A DNA stretch of 34,328 bases from an uncultured Spirochaetaceae bacterium (GTDB lineage Bacteria; Spirochaetota; Spirochaetia; Treponematales; Treponemataceae). Below are positions 33,094 to 34,328 of this stretch, piece by piece (the first letter of the stretch is position 1; each line of letters begins with the position of its first letter). The notes under the pieces were generated by a model. The model searched no databases. It was not told the DNA's origin and saw nothing but the letters and a program-made list of their open reading frames with translations. Location of the stretch: NCBI GenBank assembly GCA_902783155.1, contig CACZPR010000094.1, forward strand, positions 1 to 34,328. The letters run 5' to 3'. Both the position numbers and the translations under genes were made by a program.

Positions 33094-33217
33094 CATAAAA
33101 ATAAAATCCGCACTAAATTTAATGACAAAATCTGCATGTTGTTGGACATTTCGGAGTTTTTCCCTAGCCAATTTCCATATCCTGCTGTATACTGGAAGTA
33201 GAAAAACGGAGAGAAAT

Positions 33218-34328
33218 ATGGTATGGAATTGTAAGACAAAAGTTCACGCCATCCTGTTCTGCTTTGTTGTACTGCTATGGTCCTGTAAATTCGACGAGCC
33301 TGTAAGAGAGTATTTTGAATACTGGTCGTCCACTTGCCAGGTTGGAAAAATTGAATACGCCTCTGAAAACATTGTTATAGACAACATCCCAAACCTTTCT
33401 GCCAGCGACTTTATTGAGCTGAATCTTTTTATGATAAATCCAAAAAACTTTAAGTTGCTTTTAAATCCAAGCGGAGGATACTCCTTTTCATTCCAAAACG
33501 AAAGCGGAAATCTCTACGTGTCCGAGTATTCAGAGACAATGGTTGACCCGACCTACATGAAAATCCGCGCAAAACTTTCCGACGAATCCGAGGGTCAGAC
33601 CATAACACTTTCGGGATGCCTCTGGCCAGAAAACCGCACGTCATTTTCCGAAGCCGATTTGAAATCACAAAGCCCTGAACTTTTCTACTCCACGACCTTC
33701 ATCCAGAACACCCCGCCCGACAACATCAGGAACATGCAGGTTGTAAAGCAGATGCTCGGAGGAAAAAACGCATACCTTTCGTTCGAACCACCGGACCAGA
33801 GCCTCAACAGAAACAAGAATTCGACATACGAAATAAAATGCTACCTGCGTGAAAGCGACGGGAACCTTTATTACAAGGGAAGCAAAATCCTAAGCCTGGC
33901 CGACAACAGAAATCCGGACGCGGGGAGCAATGTTTTCTTCTATTATTTTGATGAGCAGGTTGACAATTTTACATCCTACGAATACACAGCGCAGGTGACA
34001 GGTCCGCATGGGCTTAAGGCGGAACTTCTTTCCACCGACCCAAGTTTGGGAGTGAGCGTGCTTGTGGAGCCTACAGTCAACGTGCTGGATGCTTTCAACG
34101 GACTCAGCGATGCACAGGGATTTGAGTGCATTGAGGTTCCGACGAACGAAAGCCAAATTTCGTTTACAGTTTCGGGACAGGAGGGCGACACTCTTTCCGT
34201 AAGCGTGGACAATGTTTCCGCAAGTCCAAACGCCGGTATCTACACGGTAAGCGGAATCGGGCAGCACACAGTCAGAGTTGAATCAAGCAGGCTCAATGCG
34301 GTTTCTGTGGCCGTAGAAAAGAGAATCA
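33218..34328 (+). CDS. Treponemal lipoprotein, 3' end outside window
   Basis: 370 codons are open to the window edge. The ATG at 33218 follows GGAG at five bases; a TATACT box at 33188-33193 may be its -10. The N-terminus is a lipoprotein signal: KTKVHAILFCFVVLLWSC, with Cys at the lipobox end (LLWSC), then KFDEPVREYFEYW. The rest is beta-rich with alternating polar and hydrophobic residues and Ig/bacterial-cadherin-like stretches (SFTVSGQEGDTLSVSVDN, GIYTVSGIGQHTVRV). I recognise the overall style (a lipoprotein beginning C-K-F-D-E-P with EYFEYW) from treponemes, where such proteins are outer-surface candidates, but cannot name a function. Divergent from the sensor-GGDEF-EAL gene across a 198-base gap. 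Confidence 0.8.
   Translation, partial: MVWNCKTKVHAILFCFVVLLWSCKFDEPVREYFEYWSSTCQVGKIEYASENIVIDNIPNLSASDFIELNLFMINPKNFKLLLNPSGGYSFSFQNESGNLYVSEYSETMVDPTYMKIRAKLSDESEGQTITLSGCLWPENRTSFSEADLKSQSPELFYSTTFIQNTPPDNIRNMQVVKQMLGGKNAYLSFEPPDQSLNRNKNSTYEIKCYLRESDGNLYYKGSKILSLADNRNPDAGSNVFFYYFDEQVDNFTSYEYTAQVTGPHGLKAELLSTDPSLGVSVLVEPTVNVLDAFNGLSDAQGFECIEVPTNESQISFTVSGQEGDTLSVSVDNVSASPNAGIYTVSGIGQHTVRVESSRLNAVSVAVEKRI

Overview
The window looks like chromosome of a host-associated Treponema (Spirochaetota) with a moderate GC content. Pointers are a PUR-domain (BpuR/DUF3276-type) nucleic-acid-binding protein, a LolC-LolD-LolE cluster, several secreted or lipoprotein genes of treponemal style, SUMF1-type surface proteins and c-di-GMP proteins. 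The species call is inference from gene content only. I see no rRNA, tRNA, insertion sequence, prophage or CRISPR array. No gene-free stretch exceeds about 200 bases.

Layout. Bases 2-1474 (+) hold the 3' part of a SUMF1/FGE-like protein, followed by a terminator and a clear promoter for the PUR-domain gene (1675-2172, +). From 16192 down to 2194 everything on the minus strand is closely packed and may be a single transcript: a stand-alone Cas2-like gene, prfB (with its programmed frameshift), a secreted PEGA-like protein, ftsY, a secreted conserved protein, lolC, lolD, lolE, mcsA, an mcsB homologue, clpC, a phosphoribosyltransferase and rnhB. Most joins are overlaps or gaps of a few bases. 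A hicAB toxin-antitoxin module sits divergently at 16374-16990. It is followed by a secreted FN3/TPR-like protein (17056-18024), which converges on a large TPR protein across a shared terminator.

From 24515 down to 18170 (-) runs the classical phoH, pgpH-like HD phosphohydrolase, ybeY, corC cluster, ending with the TPR gene. A second SUMF1-like gene (24661-25668, -) is divergent from an OhrR-like MarR regulator (25823-26281, +). Two c-di-GMP proteins, an integral-membrane EAL protein (+) and a sensor-GGDEF-EAL protein (-), flank the divergent pair hisS/coaX. The window ends inside a lipoprotein gene (33218 onward, +).

Most notable observations: (1) the McsB homologue between mcsA and clpC has lost essentially every catalytic and nucleotide-binding residue of the protein arginine kinase family, yet is intact and translationally coupled, while ClpC keeps its two phosphoarginine-docking glutamates. 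This suggests a pseudokinase adaptor. (2) A solo Cas2-like gene stands next to hicAB with no CRISPR array. (3) Three genes (cas2-like, hicA, hisS) have good sigma70-type promoters placed so that transcription should begin at or within one base of the start codon, with no ribosome-binding site, implying leaderless mRNAs. (4) hisS and coaX have divergent promoters whose -10 boxes physically overlap.
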